Shown: positions 1 through 10,783, counted from the stretch's first letter. The stretch: DNA of 64,000 nucleotides from Campylobacter majalis (GCF_905120465.1 NZ_CAJHOF010000002.1:96590-160589); one strand, 5' to 3'. The notes: generated from the letters alone by a model not told the origin. A program made the numbers and translations.

Positions 1-1092
1 TATTTTAAAAGAAACAAAAATGGCAACAAATACAGAGTTTTGCTCTTAGATGCTAAAAAATACTCTTTTTATACTGTTGCTACTAAAAATACTAAAATTT
101 CAGATTATGTAAGAGTTGAAATTTTTACCCTTGATGTGACGTTTGCTAGTTATTTAAAAGGTAGATTTTATATGCCAACATCTAAAATTTCTAGCATAAA
201 TTTAGCAAAAAACACAAAAGACAAAGCTATAAATTTCATCGCTTCACAGCATCAAAATAGTAAAATTTCAGAGTTTTACACAGCTTTGTATTTTGCTGAG
301 CCTATTTCATCTGAGCTTAGAAGCGAGATTACAAAATGGGGTGCATCGCATTTGATTGCTATTAGCGGATATCATTTGGGTTTTATTTTGAGCGTGTTTT
401 ATCTGTTTTTAATGCCTGCTTTTAAGATGATTTATGCTAGATTTTGTCCTTGGCGCAACTTTAAGATAGATATTTTTTGTATATCATTGCTATTTTTAAG
501 TGGTTACTTTTTGATTTTAGGCGTTGTGCCTAGCTTTTTTAGGGCATTTGTTTTGGTGCTTATAGGATTTTATTTTGCTTATAAAAATATTAAAATTTTA
601 AGTTTTGAGACACTTTTTATAGTTGTTGCAATTTGTATATGTGTTTATCCGTCTTTGATTTTAAATATTGGATTTTATCTGTCTGTTATGGGCGTTTTTT
701 ATATATATTTATATTTGCATCATTTTAGAGATGTTTGTGGGAAAATGGCTCATATTTTTTGTCTAAATATCTATATGTTTTTTGTAATGCAAGTTTGTGT
801 ATTATACTTTTTTCCTCTTATTAGTTTTCAACAATTTGGTGTTTTGGGGTTAAATTTCGTATTTTTGTTGTTTTATCCTATAAGTGTGCTTTTGCATATT
901 TTTGGATATGGTTGGCTTATGGATGAGATATTGTTAAAATTTCTTGCTACGGATTTAAACCATGTAAATGCCGAAATTTCAACATTTGAATTTATTGTTT
1001 ATAATATTTTAAGCATATTTGCTATCAGATCAAAATTTTTAAGCATTACTGTTTTGTTTATTGGCATTTTGACATTTTTGTTTTTGCTCTAA
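1..1092 (+). CDS. comEC: ComEC/Rec2-family DNA uptake channel, 5'-truncated by window edge
   Basis: The reading frame is open from base 1, so the true start lies outside the window. Visible here are 363 codons. The competence-domain signature HLIAISGYHLG lies near codon 117 and is followed by about seven hydrophobic segments. ComEC proteins form the inner-membrane channel that passes single-stranded DNA into the cell during natural transformation. The protein ends after the membrane domain with no metallo-beta-lactamase domain, which fits the short ComEC form I recall from Campylobacter. Its last 54 bases overlap the convergent yihY-like gene. dprA, another transformation gene, lies 0.8 kb away. 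Confidence 0.85.
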   Translation, partial: YFKRNKNGNKYRVLLLDAKKYSFYTVATKNTKISDYVRVEIFTLDVTFASYLKGRFYMPTSKISSINLAKNTKDKAINFIASQHQNSKISEFYTALYFAEPISSELRSEITKWGASHLIAISGYHLGFILSVFYLFLMPAFKMIYARFCPWRNFKIDIFCISLLFLSGYFLILGVVPSFFRAFVLVLIGFYFAYKNIKILSFETLFIVVAICICVYPSLILNIGFYLSVMGVFYIYLYLHHFRDVCGKMAHIFCLNIYMFFVMQVCVLYFFPLISFQQFGVLGLNFVFLLFYPISVLLHIFGYGWLMDEILLKFLATDLNHVNAEISTFEFIVYNILSIFAIRSKFLSITVLFIGILTFLFLL

Positions 1093-1863
1093 ATAACTAG
1101 CTATTTTAAGCCCATATAAAAAAATAATCCACGACACATATACCCACAGTATAAAAAACAACATAACTGAAAATGAACCATAAATGCTTGAGTATGTTTT
1201 GTTGCTCATAGCATAATAAACAAATGCACTTTTTCCTAGATACCACACCAGTGAGCCTACAAATGAACCAATTAGTGCATTTTTAAAACGCATAGGTTCG
1301 CTTACGCTTATTAGATAAACCACGCAAAACATTATCCAAATCACAAGATATGGAAAGACACTTAAGAAATTCAAGCCACTTGTGTATTGGTTTGAATTTA
1401 GTAAATTTTGAATTAAATTAGACAGATAAAAGCTAAGAGCAAGTCCCATTGGAGCCAGCGTTAAAAGTGTCCAGTATGAACTAACCAGGCTCCATAAGCT
1501 TCGTTTTTTTGCTTTTGTTATTTTTAAGATTATCCTTTCATATTGTGTAAAAAACATTGTGCTTGTAAAAACAACAGCGACAAAGCCCATGATGCCTAAA
1601 TTTACACTATTTTTCATAAAATTTTGCAAATATTTGCTCATAACATCTTGATGCGTTGGAAGCATTGAGTTAAAGATAAATTCTTCTATTTTTGAATAAT
1701 ATTCTGTAAAAACTGGCATTTGTGTAAATAACGAAAGAGTGATTAAAAGAAGTGGGATAATTGACATAATTGTATGAAAGCTAAGACTAGAGGCATACAT
1801 GTTTATATTGTTGTCTTTTATGTCTTTTAAAATTTTAATATATTTTTTGCATTTTTCTTTCAT
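1039..1863 (-). CDS. YihY/BrkB-family inner membrane protein
   Basis: A 274-residue polytopic membrane protein with about six hydrophobic segments. The N-terminal region reads SSLSFHTIMSIIPLL, the typical first-helix pattern of the YihY/virulence factor BrkB family, once misnamed ribonuclease BN. Later patterns (RFKNALIGSFVGSLVW, YSSIYGSFSVMLFFILWVYVSW) also fit. The molecular function of the family is not established. The ATG is preceded by AAAGGA. It follows dprA by 2 bp on the same strand, so co-transcription is likely. Its 3' end overlaps comEC tail to tail by 54 bp. Confidence 0.85.
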   Translation of the reverse strand: MKEKCKKYIKILKDIKDNNINMYASSLSFHTIMSIIPLLLITLSLFTQMPVFTEYYSKIEEFIFNSMLPTHQDVMSKYLQNFMKNSVNLGIMGFVAVVFTSTMFFTQYERIILKITKAKKRSLWSLVSSYWTLLTLAPMGLALSFYLSNLIQNLLNSNQYTSGLNFLSVFPYLVIWIMFCVVYLISVSEPMRFKNALIGSFVGSLVWYLGKSAFVYYAMSNKTYSSIYGSFSVMLFFILWVYVSWIIFLYGLKIASYLEQKQKCQNANKQNSNA

Positions 1864-1865
1864 TT

Positions 1866-2648
1866 TTATCCTTTTGTTTTTACGATTAAATTATTTATGA
1901 TTAACTTATTATCTAGTTCGTATTCATAAATTATTTGTCCAAATTTATTTAAGGCATCGTTTAAACTCACACCATATTTGCAAAATTCTAAAATTTCATC
2001 TTTTTCTTTGAGCTTTAAAATATAGTTTGATTTAAATTTCATAGCAAACTCATCTATATCATCTATTAATGTCGCCTTGCCATCTTTTAATAGCTTATTT
2101 GTTCCATTGCTTTCATTGTATCGTTGTGGCAATACATAAATTGGCACTCCGATTTCATGGGCTATTCTTGCACTTTGCATTGAACCGCTATTTATATCGG
2201 CTTGTGCGATTACAAGTGCTTTGCTAAGTGCAACAACTATGCGATTTCGCTCTAAAAACTGATGCTGTAATGGTGTTTTGTCTGGCTCATATTCGCTTAT
2301 AGCTAAAGCATTTTGATTGATTTGTGATAGTATTTTGGAATTTGTGCGAGGGTAGAGTATATTTAGCCCATTTGCATAAACGGCTATAGTGTATGGATAT
2401 GCTGCTTCATGTGCTGTGATATCTACGCCTAATGCACCACCACTAACTACGCAAACACTATAGCTTTTTAAAGCATAGGCTAGATTTTGAACCATATTTT
2501 TTGTATATGCTGATGCTTTGCGTGAGCCAACTATTGCGACTTTATTCATGCTAAGTAAATTTTTATTGCCTAGGTAATTTAGTTTTTTGGGTGGATTTTT
2601 TAATCTTTTTAAGTCGTCTGAAAGCTCATCTAGGTTTATTAAATTCAT
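1866..2648 (-). CDS. dprA: DNA processing protein DprA
   Basis: A 260-residue protein dominated by the Rossmann-like DprA core. The motif VAIVGSRKASAYT is near residue 40 and VVSGGALGVDITAHEAA near residue 70, with ERNRIVVALSKALVI and SGSMQSARIAHEIG further on. DprA binds incoming single-stranded DNA and loads RecA during natural transformation. The N-terminal SAM-like domain of longer homologues is missing, and the tail after residue 210 is short, consistent with compact epsilonproteobacterial DprA. The start codon overlaps the upstream stop (ATGA), implying translational coupling with the polysaccharide deacetylase gene. Confidence 0.93.
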   Translation of the reverse strand: MNLINLDELSDDLKRLKNPPKKLNYLGNKNLLSMNKVAIVGSRKASAYTKNMVQNLAYALKSYSVCVVSGGALGVDITAHEAAYPYTIAVYANGLNILYPRTNSKILSQINQNALAISEYEPDKTPLQHQFLERNRIVVALSKALVIAQADINSGSMQSARIAHEIGVPIYVLPQRYNESNGTNKLLKDGKATLIDDIDEFAMKFKSNYILKLKEKDEILEFCKYGVSLNDALNKFGQIIYEYELDNKLIINNLIVKTKG

Positions 2649-4000
2649 TCGTAATACTTTATGATTTCGTTTAAATATACAACATCAACATTTTTTATAA
2701 TATGATCCTTGTTTTGATTAATTATTTGCATTGTATTTTTTCTAGGATGAGCGATTGCGATAGCATAACCGTATTTTTTGGCTTTGGCGATTGCATTATC
2801 AAGTTGTGCTTTTATGTTTTGTAGCTCATTTGAGTCATCTAAAAATATATCTCTTGATATATAAGGATTGTTGTATTTTTTTGCAATTATTGGCACTTGT
2901 GTGTCTGCACTTGTGCGTGAATCTACAAAAATAAACCCATATTTGTTTAATGCCTTATATAGTCTATCCATCGCTGTTTGATTTGATGTAAATTTACTGC
3001 CAGTATGATTGTTTATATATTTTACGTTTTTAAAATCTTGCTTAATTTGTGATATTTTTTTATCGATGCTATCATAACTCTCATCTGTTTTTATTGTTGT
3101 TGGCATTGGATTTTTATCGAACTTTGCTTGCAGTGGAAGATGTATCATATAAAATTGAAAATCACGTGCTAAAGATGGTGTGTTTGGCGATGCAGTAGTT
3201 TTTGGAAAAAAGGATGGCGTTAGCTTAAGTCCAGTTTTTTGTATCATTTTTACATGTTCTTTTGTGGCTACATCATCTATTATTATTACAAGCTTTGGTT
3301 TTTCACCTTTTATATGTTTTTTTATATCTTTTTTTTGTTGTTTTGAGTCTTTTTTGCTCTCTTTTTGGTTTTGTTTTGGTTTTTCCTTGCTTATGTTGCT
3401 ATCTTGTTTTTCTTGAGTTATTGTTGGTTTTATTATGTTTTCTTGTTCTGTTTTATTTGTGTTATTGTTTTCAAATTTTGGTTTTTTTGATACGTTTGTA
3501 TCGGCTATAATTATTTTATCTTTTGATGGCGAAATTTGCTCTTTTTTGATTTCTGGTATTTTTAGCTCTTGTTTTGATTTTTCAGGATTTTGTTGTGATT
3601 TATATATGATTTTTGTCTGCTCTTTTTGCACATTTTTATCACTTTGTGTTTTTTGTTGTTTGTTTTGTGTTTGTGTTGATAGAGCGACTGTTTCATCTTT
3701 GTTTTTTGGGTCTGTAAAAATTTTAGTTAAATTTTCATCTTTGCTAAAACTGATATTTTTTTTGAAATTTTGCTTATTATTTTCTGATTTTGTTTCGTTT
3801 TGACTTAGCTTTTGTATATTTTCATTTACTATTATTGTTTCGTTTTGTTTTGGGGTAACACTATAAAAATGTGAAAAAGATAGCACAAAAAGTCCTACTA
3901 AGCCCAAAGTTACTAAGGATAAGATAATGTATGTTTTTAGGCGTCCATTTAAGCCTTTAGTGCTTTTTTTAGGACGCCTTTTTGTTGTGGATTTTGCCAA
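2645..4000 (-). CDS. Divergent polysaccharide deacetylase family protein
   Basis: A 451-residue protein in three parts. There is a basic N-terminus with one transmembrane helix (about residues 25-47), then about 180 residues of Lys/Gln/Asn-rich low-complexity linker. The C-terminal domain (about residues 235-451) begins PKLVIIIDDVA. The DD pair, the HLPLQA motif and the FVDSRTSADT stretch match the divergent polysaccharide deacetylase family (formerly DUF610, YibQ-like). The topology puts the catalytic-like domain in the periplasm on a flexible tether. Its substrate is unknown. It lies 3 bp from ilvC on the same strand and overlaps dprA by 4 bp. Confidence 0.85.
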   Translation of the reverse strand: MAKSTTKRRPKKSTKGLNGRLKTYIILSLVTLGLVGLFVLSFSHFYSVTPKQNETIIVNENIQKLSQNETKSENNKQNFKKNISFSKDENLTKIFTDPKNKDETVALSTQTQNKQQKTQSDKNVQKEQTKIIYKSQQNPEKSKQELKIPEIKKEQISPSKDKIIIADTNVSKKPKFENNNTNKTEQENIIKPTITQEKQDSNISKEKPKQNQKESKKDSKQQKKDIKKHIKGEKPKLVIIIDDVATKEHVKMIQKTGLKLTPSFFPKTTASPNTPSLARDFQFYMIHLPLQAKFDKNPMPTTIKTDESYDSIDKKISQIKQDFKNVKYINNHTGSKFTSNQTAMDRLYKALNKYGFIFVDSRTSADTQVPIIAKKYNNPYISRDIFLDDSNELQNIKAQLDNAIAKAKKYGYAIAIAHPRKNTMQIINQNKDHIIKNVDVVYLNEIIKYYE

Positions 4001-4003
4001 GGT

Positions 4004-5074
<1,071 letters not shown>

Positions 5075-5163
5075 TCAAATATCGCTGAAATATTTAAATT
5101 TAATTAATTTAAGTTTTGTTTAGATAAAATGCGATAAAAATTTTATAGCAAAAAGAAGAAAAG

Positions 5164-5982
5164 ATGAATGACTCTATTTATAGTAAGATAAAAACACTTC
5201 CACCACTTGATGATACAGTGATAAGGGTTCAACAAATTTGCTCTGATGAAAATAGCTCCATAAATGACCTAACAAAGGTAATAGAAAAAGACCCAATGCT
5301 TACTGCCAACATATTACATTCTGCAAATTCTCCACTTTATGGGTTTTCTAAAGAGGTAACAACGGTTGCTCGTGCGATATCGCTTTTTGGTATGGCAACT
5401 GTGCGTGGATTTGCACTAGCTAGTGCTATTAAGAGAAGTTTTTCTATAAATCTTGATCCTTATCTTATCACATCTCATGATTTTTTAAATATCTCGATGA
5501 TGCAAAATGCATTGATGTATAATTGGTATACAAAAATTAAACCAAAAGACTTAGAGATATTATCCCCAGCATCGTTTATGCTAGAAGTTGGAAAGATAGT
5601 AATGGCAAAAGAGATACTTGAGAGCGGTTTTGATGTAGATTTTAAATCAAAAATAAAAGAACTTACTCATCCAAGTGATTTAGTGATGCTTGAGAGTGAT
5701 TTTTTGCAAATAACAAATGAAGAGATAACGGCTAAAATTTTTGAACAATGGAATTTAGAGAGTGAGTTGGTTGGTGCCATATTATACTCAAATGAGCCTG
5801 ATGATGCTCCAAAGCACATTAAGGATTACGCAAGGGCGTTAAAAGTAGTTAAAACTGCTATAAATATATTTAATCAAATCGATGAAGTAAGCATACAAAA
5901 TACACTTCCGCTGCTTGATGAGTATGGTTATGATCATGATACGTTTTTAATGGCAACTGCAAAAGTCAAAGATAATCTGTGA
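5164..5982 (+). CDS. HDOD-domain signalling protein
   Basis: A 272-residue protein with an HDOD domain over roughly residues 10-210. The pattern ILHSANSPLYGFSKEVTTVARAISLFG is the typical HDOD core (a non-hydrolytic relative of HD domains). HDOD proteins are regulatory adaptors in signalling and motility; no output domain is attached here. The ATG follows a purine-rich AAGAAGAAAAG. The stop overlaps the GTG start of the RNase R gene by 4 bp, so it heads a probable HDOD-rnr-holA operon. The specific role is not known. Confidence 0.85.
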   Translation: MNDSIYSKIKTLPPLDDTVIRVQQICSDENSSINDLTKVIEKDPMLTANILHSANSPLYGFSKEVTTVARAISLFGMATVRGFALASAIKRSFSINLDPYLITSHDFLNISMMQNALMYNWYTKIKPKDLEILSPASFMLEVGKIVMAKEILESGFDVDFKSKIKELTHPSDLVMLESDFLQITNEEITAKIFEQWNLESELVGAILYSNEPDDAPKHIKDYARALKVVKTAINIFNQIDEVSIQNTLPLLDEYGYDHDTFLMATAKVKDNL

Positions 5983-7892
5983 AAGATTTTTTATACTCCC
6001 TTTTAAATGGCGTGTTTGAAAGGGAAATCTCAAACGAAAACAAGCAAATTCTTAGGAACTTAATCAATCTAAAAGCCGTGAGCGAACACAAAGGAAAATT
6101 TTATCTAAATAATGGCTTTGTGTGCGGAAAACTAGATATATCAAGTAATGGCACTGGGTATTTAATAGCATACGATGAACGCTTCAAACAAGATCTAATA
6201 ATAGAAAATAAAAACTTAAATAATGCACATTTTGGCGATATAGTTTTAGCTAGAATTTTACGCACTAAAAAATCAAGAGTAAATGCTAAAGTGGTGCAAA
6301 GCTTAAAATTAGCCAATGAAACAAGTCTTGTCTATACGAAACAGTTTGGTCAAGCCGTGCTTGGGGTAAGTTTAAAAACTGGACTTAGCATAGCATTAAA
6401 AGCGACGCAAAAGAGCCTAAAGTTGCTTCAATTTGGGACTTTGCTAAAAATAAATAATGTAAATAATGAGATAATTGAAGTAATTGGCAATATAAACGAT
6501 CCAAAAAGTGATGAGAAAATTTCATTAGCGACTTATAATAAAAACGATAAATTTTCAGATGAATGCGAGAATGAGGCTAGGGCGTGGGGCGACGTAGTCG
6601 ATCCTAGTATGTATCCAGATAGAGTGGATTTACAAGATTTGGATTTTGTGACAATTGATCCAGTTGATGCAAAAGATTTTGATGATGCTATATATTTTGA
6701 CGAAAAAAATCGTCAAATTTATATTGCAATTGCCGATGTAAGCGAGTATGTAAGTGCGTATAATAGCATAGACAATGAAGCCAAAAATCGTGGTTTTTCT
6801 ATATATTTTCCACACAAATCAGTGCCAATGTTGCCAAGGGCATTGAGTGAGAATATATGTTCGCTTAAACCAAATGAGCCAAGACTAGCTTTTTGTTTTA
6901 AAATTTCATTAGATGAAAATTTAAATGTAGTAAAAGAGGATTTGATAGAGGCGATTATACTATCAAAAAGACGTTTTAACTACGATGAGATCGATGAAAT
7001 TTTAAAAGGCAATCAAAAAAGTGAAATTTCATGGATTAAGCCGCTTTATAATGTGACTAAAATTCTACGCAAAAGACGACTTAAAACGGCATTTGATTTT
7101 CGCACAAATGAACTTAGAATGAGTTTGGATGATGACGAAATGATAAAGGCTACAAGGTTTGAAACTGATACTAGTTCTCATCAACTTGTTGAGGACTGTA
7201 TGCTATTAGCAAATGTTGCCGCGGCAAAACGCATAAGAAAGGGTGTTTTTCGCAATCATACTCCACCAGATTTAAAAAAGATATATAACCTACTTGATGA
7301 CTTGGCTACGCTTGGACTTGAGTATGTTTATGAGAGTGATTTGGCAAATTTAATCAGAAAAATACAAATAAAAGCCGATGAAATGGGCATAAGAGAAGAG
7401 GTTGATAAGCTAATTATCAAAGCACAAAAAAAAGCAGAATATGCTAGTGAAAATTTGGGTCATTTTGGACTTGGTTTTGATAGATATACTCATTTTACAA
7501 GCCCTATTAGAAGGTATTCTGATCTGATTTTACACAGACTTCTAAAAGCAAATTTAAAAAAAGATGAGAAATTTTATAATTATTTGCTTTTAAATATCTC
7601 AAATACTTGCGTAAGTTTAAGTGAGCTTGAGCGAGAAGCTGACAAGGTTGCGTATGATTTTATGGATAGAAAATTTGCTAGATGGGCGTCTGAAAATATA
7701 GGCAAAATCGTAAAATGCTATGTCGTTGAAAATCAAAATATTTTAATTGCTAAATTAGATGATGAATTAAAAGGAGCTAGGATATTTGTCGCAAATTATT
7801 ATGCACCGCTTTTAAGCGAAATTTATATACAAATAATACAAGCTGACATAGCAACTGCTAAAATTTTTGGCAAAGTGTATAAAGATGTATAG
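5979..7892 (+). CDS. rnr: Ribonuclease R (RNB-family 3'-5' exoribonuclease)
   Basis: A 637-residue RNase II/R family exonuclease. An N-terminal OB-like region (about residues 40-110) precedes the RNB catalytic domain. That domain shows DPVDAKDFDDAIYFDE with the clustered acidic residues that bind magnesium, IAIADVSEYV, and the C-terminal core HFTSPIRRYSDLILHRLL. RNase R degrades structured RNA. The start is GTG within a GTGA overlap with the HDOD stop. The C-terminal S1 domain looks short or degenerate compared with enterobacterial RNase R. The 3' end overlaps holA by 8 bp. Confidence 0.93.
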   Translation: MKDFLYSLLNGVFEREISNENKQILRNLINLKAVSEHKGKFYLNNGFVCGKLDISSNGTGYLIAYDERFKQDLIIENKNLNNAHFGDIVLARILRTKKSRVNAKVVQSLKLANETSLVYTKQFGQAVLGVSLKTGLSIALKATQKSLKLLQFGTLLKINNVNNEIIEVIGNINDPKSDEKISLATYNKNDKFSDECENEARAWGDVVDPSMYPDRVDLQDLDFVTIDPVDAKDFDDAIYFDEKNRQIYIAIADVSEYVSAYNSIDNEAKNRGFSIYFPHKSVPMLPRALSENICSLKPNEPRLAFCFKISLDENLNVVKEDLIEAIILSKRRFNYDEIDEILKGNQKSEISWIKPLYNVTKILRKRRLKTAFDFRTNELRMSLDDDEMIKATRFETDTSSHQLVEDCMLLANVAAAKRIRKGVFRNHTPPDLKKIYNLLDDLATLGLEYVYESDLANLIRKIQIKADEMGIREEVDKLIIKAQKKAEYASENLGHFGLGFDRYTHFTSPIRRYSDLILHRLLKANLKKDEKFYNYLLLNISNTCVSLSELEREADKVAYDFMDRKFARWASENIGKIVKCYVVENQNILIAKLDDELKGARIFVANYYAPLLSEIYIQIIQADIATAKIFGKVYKDV

Positions 7893-8877
7893 AAGCGATC
7901 TAGATAGGCTTTTGCAGACCAAAACTATCGCAAATCATTTTTTTTTGTTTGGGGTTGATGAGTATCAAATAGAGAGCTATGGTAGTGAAATTTCGGCTCT
8001 TTATAAGAGCGAAAATACAAATGTTTTAGTACAGTATTTTGATGAGTATGATTTTGCTAGGGCTAAGTCACATCTATCGGAAATGTCGCTTTTTGGTGAT
8101 GAAAATTTACTTCATATAAAAACAGATAAAAAAATACCATCAAAAGAGTTAAAAGAGCTAGTTGATATATGCAAGCGCGATAATGGTGCGAAATTTTTGC
8201 TTGAGATTTATGATAGCGATGCAAAGCTAGTTAGTGAAACCGCACGTATCTTTGGTGTAAATTTTGCAAGATTTTTTAAGCCATCAAATCAAAATGAAGC
8301 GATAACTTTACTTGCAAATCATGCTAGAAAAATTTCACTAAATATTACACAAAGTGCCTTGTATGAGATCTATTTTATACACAATGAAAATTTATATCTT
8401 TGTGTGGCAGATTTAAATAAACTAAAAAACTTAGATATTGATATTGATCAAAATATTGTAAAAAATCTTGTAAGCGGACTTAGCAGTGTGCCTTTTGAGA
8501 CATTTTTTAATAAAATTTTATCAAATAAAGATATTAGAGATGATTTTTTTGATATTATTTGCGAAGCATCTTTTAATGAAATAATGTTTATAAATGCCTT
8601 ATACTCAGCATTTTATAGACTATTTAAGCTTCATACATATATTAAGATACATGGAAAATTTGATATAAAACAAGTACTTGGATATACTCCGCCAACCCAC
8701 ATAATAAACCAATTAAAACAGCAATCTTTGTCGATAAGTTTAAATAAATTTCAAGATATTTTTGTTACGTTAAATGCAGCTGATTTTGACATAAAAACAA
8801 AGCCAAGTATAGATAAATCAAGCTATCTTATATCTGTGCTTTTGCGTTTGCAAAATATTATTTCAAGAAAAAATTAA
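7885..8877 (+). CDS. holA: DNA polymerase III subunit delta
   Basis: A protein of about 330 residues recognised as the delta subunit of the clamp loader, which opens the beta clamp during replication. The N-terminal part (YRSDLDRLLQTKTIANHFFLFG, QYFDEYDF, SLFGDENLLHIKTDKKIPSKEL) matches the divergent epsilonproteobacterial HolA. The C-terminal collar region is helical, with the pattern ALYSAFYRLFKLHTYIK. I chose the ATG at 7885, overlapping the rnr stop by 8 bp. A TTG at 7867 is possible but adds six uncharacteristic residues. The adjacency to rnr matches the order I recall from C. jejuni. Confidence 0.85.
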   Translation: MYRSDLDRLLQTKTIANHFFLFGVDEYQIESYGSEISALYKSENTNVLVQYFDEYDFARAKSHLSEMSLFGDENLLHIKTDKKIPSKELKELVDICKRDNGAKFLLEIYDSDAKLVSETARIFGVNFARFFKPSNQNEAITLLANHARKISLNITQSALYEIYFIHNENLYLCVADLNKLKNLDIDIDQNIVKNLVSGLSSVPFETFFNKILSNKDIRDDFFDIICEASFNEIMFINALYSAFYRLFKLHTYIKIHGKFDIKQVLGYTPPTHIINQLKQQSLSISLNKFQDIFVTLNAADFDIKTKPSIDKSSYLISVLLRLQNIISRKN

Positions 8878-8889
8878 GCAATATAAAGA

Positions 8890-8895
8890 TATAAT
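8890..8895 (+). promoter_or_regulatory. Probable -10 box of the rpsF-ssb-rpsR operon
   Basis: A perfect TATAAT, 12 bp after the holA stop, in an AT-rich context typical of Campylobacter sigma-70 promoters, which lack a strong -35. It would give a 5' leader of about 70 bases before rpsF. Confidence 0.55.
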
Positions 8896-8922
8896 CCCAA
8901 GTTGCTTATTTTAAGCATCCTT

Positions 8923-8950
8923 GCCTGTTTTAATCCAAGTCAAAATAGGC
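8923..8950 (+). promoter_or_regulatory. Hairpin in the rpsF leader
   Basis: A 9-bp stem (GCCTGTTTT against AAAATAGGC, one G-U pair) closes a 10-base loop, AATCCAAGTC. It lies between the TATAAT and the rpsF ribosome-binding site AAGGAG. It is either the holA terminator or a structured leader. rpsF leaders in many bacteria bind S6:S18 for autoregulation, but I do not see the expected CCG motif clearly, so the role is open. Confidence 0.4.
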
Positions 8951-8972
8951 TAAATATCCACAAGGAGAAAAC

Positions 8973-9401
8973 ATGAGACATTATGAGCTTTTATTCATCC
9001 TAAAGCCAACGCTTACAGAGGAAGAAGTAAAGACTAGAGTTGATTTCGTAAAAGAAGTCATTACAAAAAATGGTGGCGAAATAGCTACTGTTGTAGAGAT
9101 GGGAACTAGAAAACTAGCATATACCATCGAAAAATACGAGCGTGGAACATATTTTGTAATCTATTACAAAGCGCCTCCGGCACTACTAGCTGAGCTAACA
9201 AGAAATGTTAGAATCAGTGAAGATATCATTAGGTTTTTAAGCGTAAAATATGAAAACAAACGCGAAATTGCTGCATGGGAAAGACTATGTAAAGGTATAA
9301 GACAAACAATCAAAAAAGAGAGTCGTGAGCCACGTGAGCCAAAAGCACCACGTGAGCCAAAAGCTGAAAAAATAGACGAAAAAACCTTCACACAAGAATA
9401 A
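8973..9401 (+). CDS. rpsF: 30S ribosomal protein S6
   Basis: A 142-residue S6 protein of the small ribosomal subunit, which pairs with S18 on the platform. The S6 fold starts with [19 protein letters not shown], and [23 protein letters not shown] matches the family core. The tail after residue 110 is an extension rich in Arg/Glu/Pro/Lys, with short near-repeats of [11 protein letters not shown], beyond the common length of about 100 residues. The ATG is preceded by AAGGAG. It is the first gene of the rpsF-ssb-rpsR operon and lies 9 bp before ssb. Confidence 0.97.
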   Translation: MRHYELLFILKPTLTEEEVKTRVDFVKEVITKNGGEIATVVEMGTRKLAYTIEKYERGTYFVIYYKAPPALLAELTRNVRISEDIIRFLSVKYENKREIAAWERLCKGIRQTIKKESREPREPKAPREPKAEKIDEKTFTQE

Positions 9402-9410
9402 GGATAAGCG

Positions 9411-9968
9411 ATGTTTAATAAAGTAGTTTTAGTAGGAAACTTAACACGTGATATCGAACTAAGATATACAACAAACGGTTCTGCTATTGGCAATACCGGA
9501 ATAGCAGTAACTAGACGTTTTACTACAAACGGCGAAAAACGTGAAGAAACATGCTTTATTGACATCTCATTTTTTGGAAAACAAGCCGAGATAGCAAATC
9601 AATACTTAAACAAGGGCAGTAAGCTTTTAGTTGAAGGTCGTTTGAAATTTGATCAATGGACGGATAATAACGGACAAAACAGAAGCAAGCACAGCATAGT
9701 TGTAGAAAATATGGAAATGCTAGGTGGCACACAGCAAGGTGGGGCAAGTCAAGGTTTTGGAAATAATCAGGCTAATTTTGGCTACAACAATCAAAATAGC
9801 TACAATCAAGGTAGTTATAATCAGCAAGGTTCTAATTTTAATAGCCAAAACAATCAAAGACAAAATAGCTCAAACTATAATCAAAATAGACAACAACAAA
9901 ATGATTATATGCAAAGCGCCCCTGAAATTGACGTCGATAAATATGAAGACGAAACTATACCGTTTTAA
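9411..9968 (+). CDS. ssb: Single-stranded DNA-binding protein
   Basis: A 185-residue SSB that protects single-stranded DNA in replication, repair and transformation. The OB-fold occupies about residues 1-108 ([20 protein letters not shown], then [22 protein letters not shown]). A Gln/Asn/Gly-rich disordered linker of about 60 residues follows. The acidic tip ends in DETIPF, the motif that recruits partner proteins. It sits between rpsF and rpsR, a widespread operon arrangement. Frame-shifted readings of the repetitive linker are not genes. Confidence 0.97.
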   Translation: MFNKVVLVGNLTRDIELRYTTNGSAIGNTGIAVTRRFTTNGEKREETCFIDISFFGKQAEIANQYLNKGSKLLVEGRLKFDQWTDNNGQNRSKHSIVVENMEMLGGTQQGGASQGFGNNQANFGYNNQNSYNQGSYNQQGSNFNSQNNQRQNSSNYNQNRQQQNDYMQSAPEIDVDKYEDETIPF

Positions 9969-9982
9969 AAAAGGATAAAAAA

Positions 9983-10243
9983 ATGGCAGAAAAAAGAAAA
10001 TATTCACGCAAATATTGCAAATATACAGAGGCTAAGATTGATTTTATAGACTATAAAGATACTTCACTGTTAAAGTATTGTTTATCAGAAAGATTTAAAA
10101 TCATGCCAAGACGCTTAACTGGCACATCTAAAAAGTATCAAGAAATGGTAGAAAAAGCAATAAAACGTGCAAGACACGCAGCTATCATACCATACATTGT
10201 GGATCGCAAGGATGTAGTTGCAAATCCATTTGAAGGATTATAA
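9983..10243 (+). CDS. rpsR: 30S ribosomal protein S18
   Basis: An 86-residue S18 protein, partner of S6 on the 30S platform. The core [21 protein letters not shown] and the C-terminal [29 protein letters not shown] are diagnostic. A ribosome-binding site AAAAAGGA precedes the ATG. It is the last gene of the rpsF-ssb-rpsR operon and is followed within 10 bp by a strong inverted repeat. Confidence 0.97.
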   Translation: MAEKRKYSRKYCKYTEAKIDFIDYKDTSLLKYCLSERFKIMPRRLTGTSKKYQEMVEKAIKRARHAAIIPYIVDRKDVVANPFEGL

Positions 10244-10252
10244 TTAAGATTT

Positions 10253-10284
10253 TGCTTAAATCCAAAGTTTATTGGATTTAAGCA
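10253..10284 (+). terminator. Terminator-like hairpin after rpsR
   Basis: A perfect 12-bp inverted repeat (TGCTTAAATCCA against TGGATTTAAGCA) around an 8-base loop, starting 9 bp after the rpsR stop. A T-rich run follows only about 25 bp later, so the form is not classic. The position at the operon end supports a terminator. Confidence 0.6.
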
Positions 10285-10579
10285 GATATGCACTTTGTTA
10301 TGGTATAGTTTTTTTTGAGTGAGTTGGATTTAAAACTATTTTACTAATTTAATTTAATCATATTTTATCTACGATACTTATAAGAGTTTAATGTTGATAT
10401 AAAATTTAACTTCGCTATATTGATTGCTTTATTAAGAAATAGTGTAATACAAAACTATCTTTTTTGTCCATTTAAATTTTCTTATTTTATGCTTTAACTA
10501 CTTTCTTTTTATTTGTATTAGCAAATTAAGCAAAACCAAAAAATCTTAATTTTGTTTATATGGTTTTTGCTATTTATTT

Positions 10580-10598
10580 CTTGTTAAAATTTAACAAG
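10580..10598. repeat. 19-bp perfect palindrome
   Basis: CTTGTTAAA and TTTAACAAG arms around a single central A. It is operator-like or the hairpin of a lost gene. No gene next to it explains it. Confidence 0.5.
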
Positions 10599-10783
10599 CC
10601 TTTGTTTTTTAATTAATCAAATCATCATAAATCTTTTGCTGTATCAGAGTAAAATACAGAGTTTAAAAGTTTTTAATATTTGCACAGTATAGACAAATAA
10701 CTCATTTGTGAAGTAGTTTTAACTAAATTATTTCTTTTAAGACTCTCTTGTAAAGCAGCGAATGTAAGCGAAATTAATTTGAA

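Noticed and set aside
3180..3803. Plus-strand frames rich in Phe, Cys and Leu
   Set aside because: Antisense to the Lys/Gln/Asn-rich linker of the polysaccharide deacetylase, whose biased codons leave the other strand open.
9724..9978. 84-codon plus-strand frame
   Set aside because: Out-of-frame reading of the ssb Gln/Asn-rich linker; no separate start.
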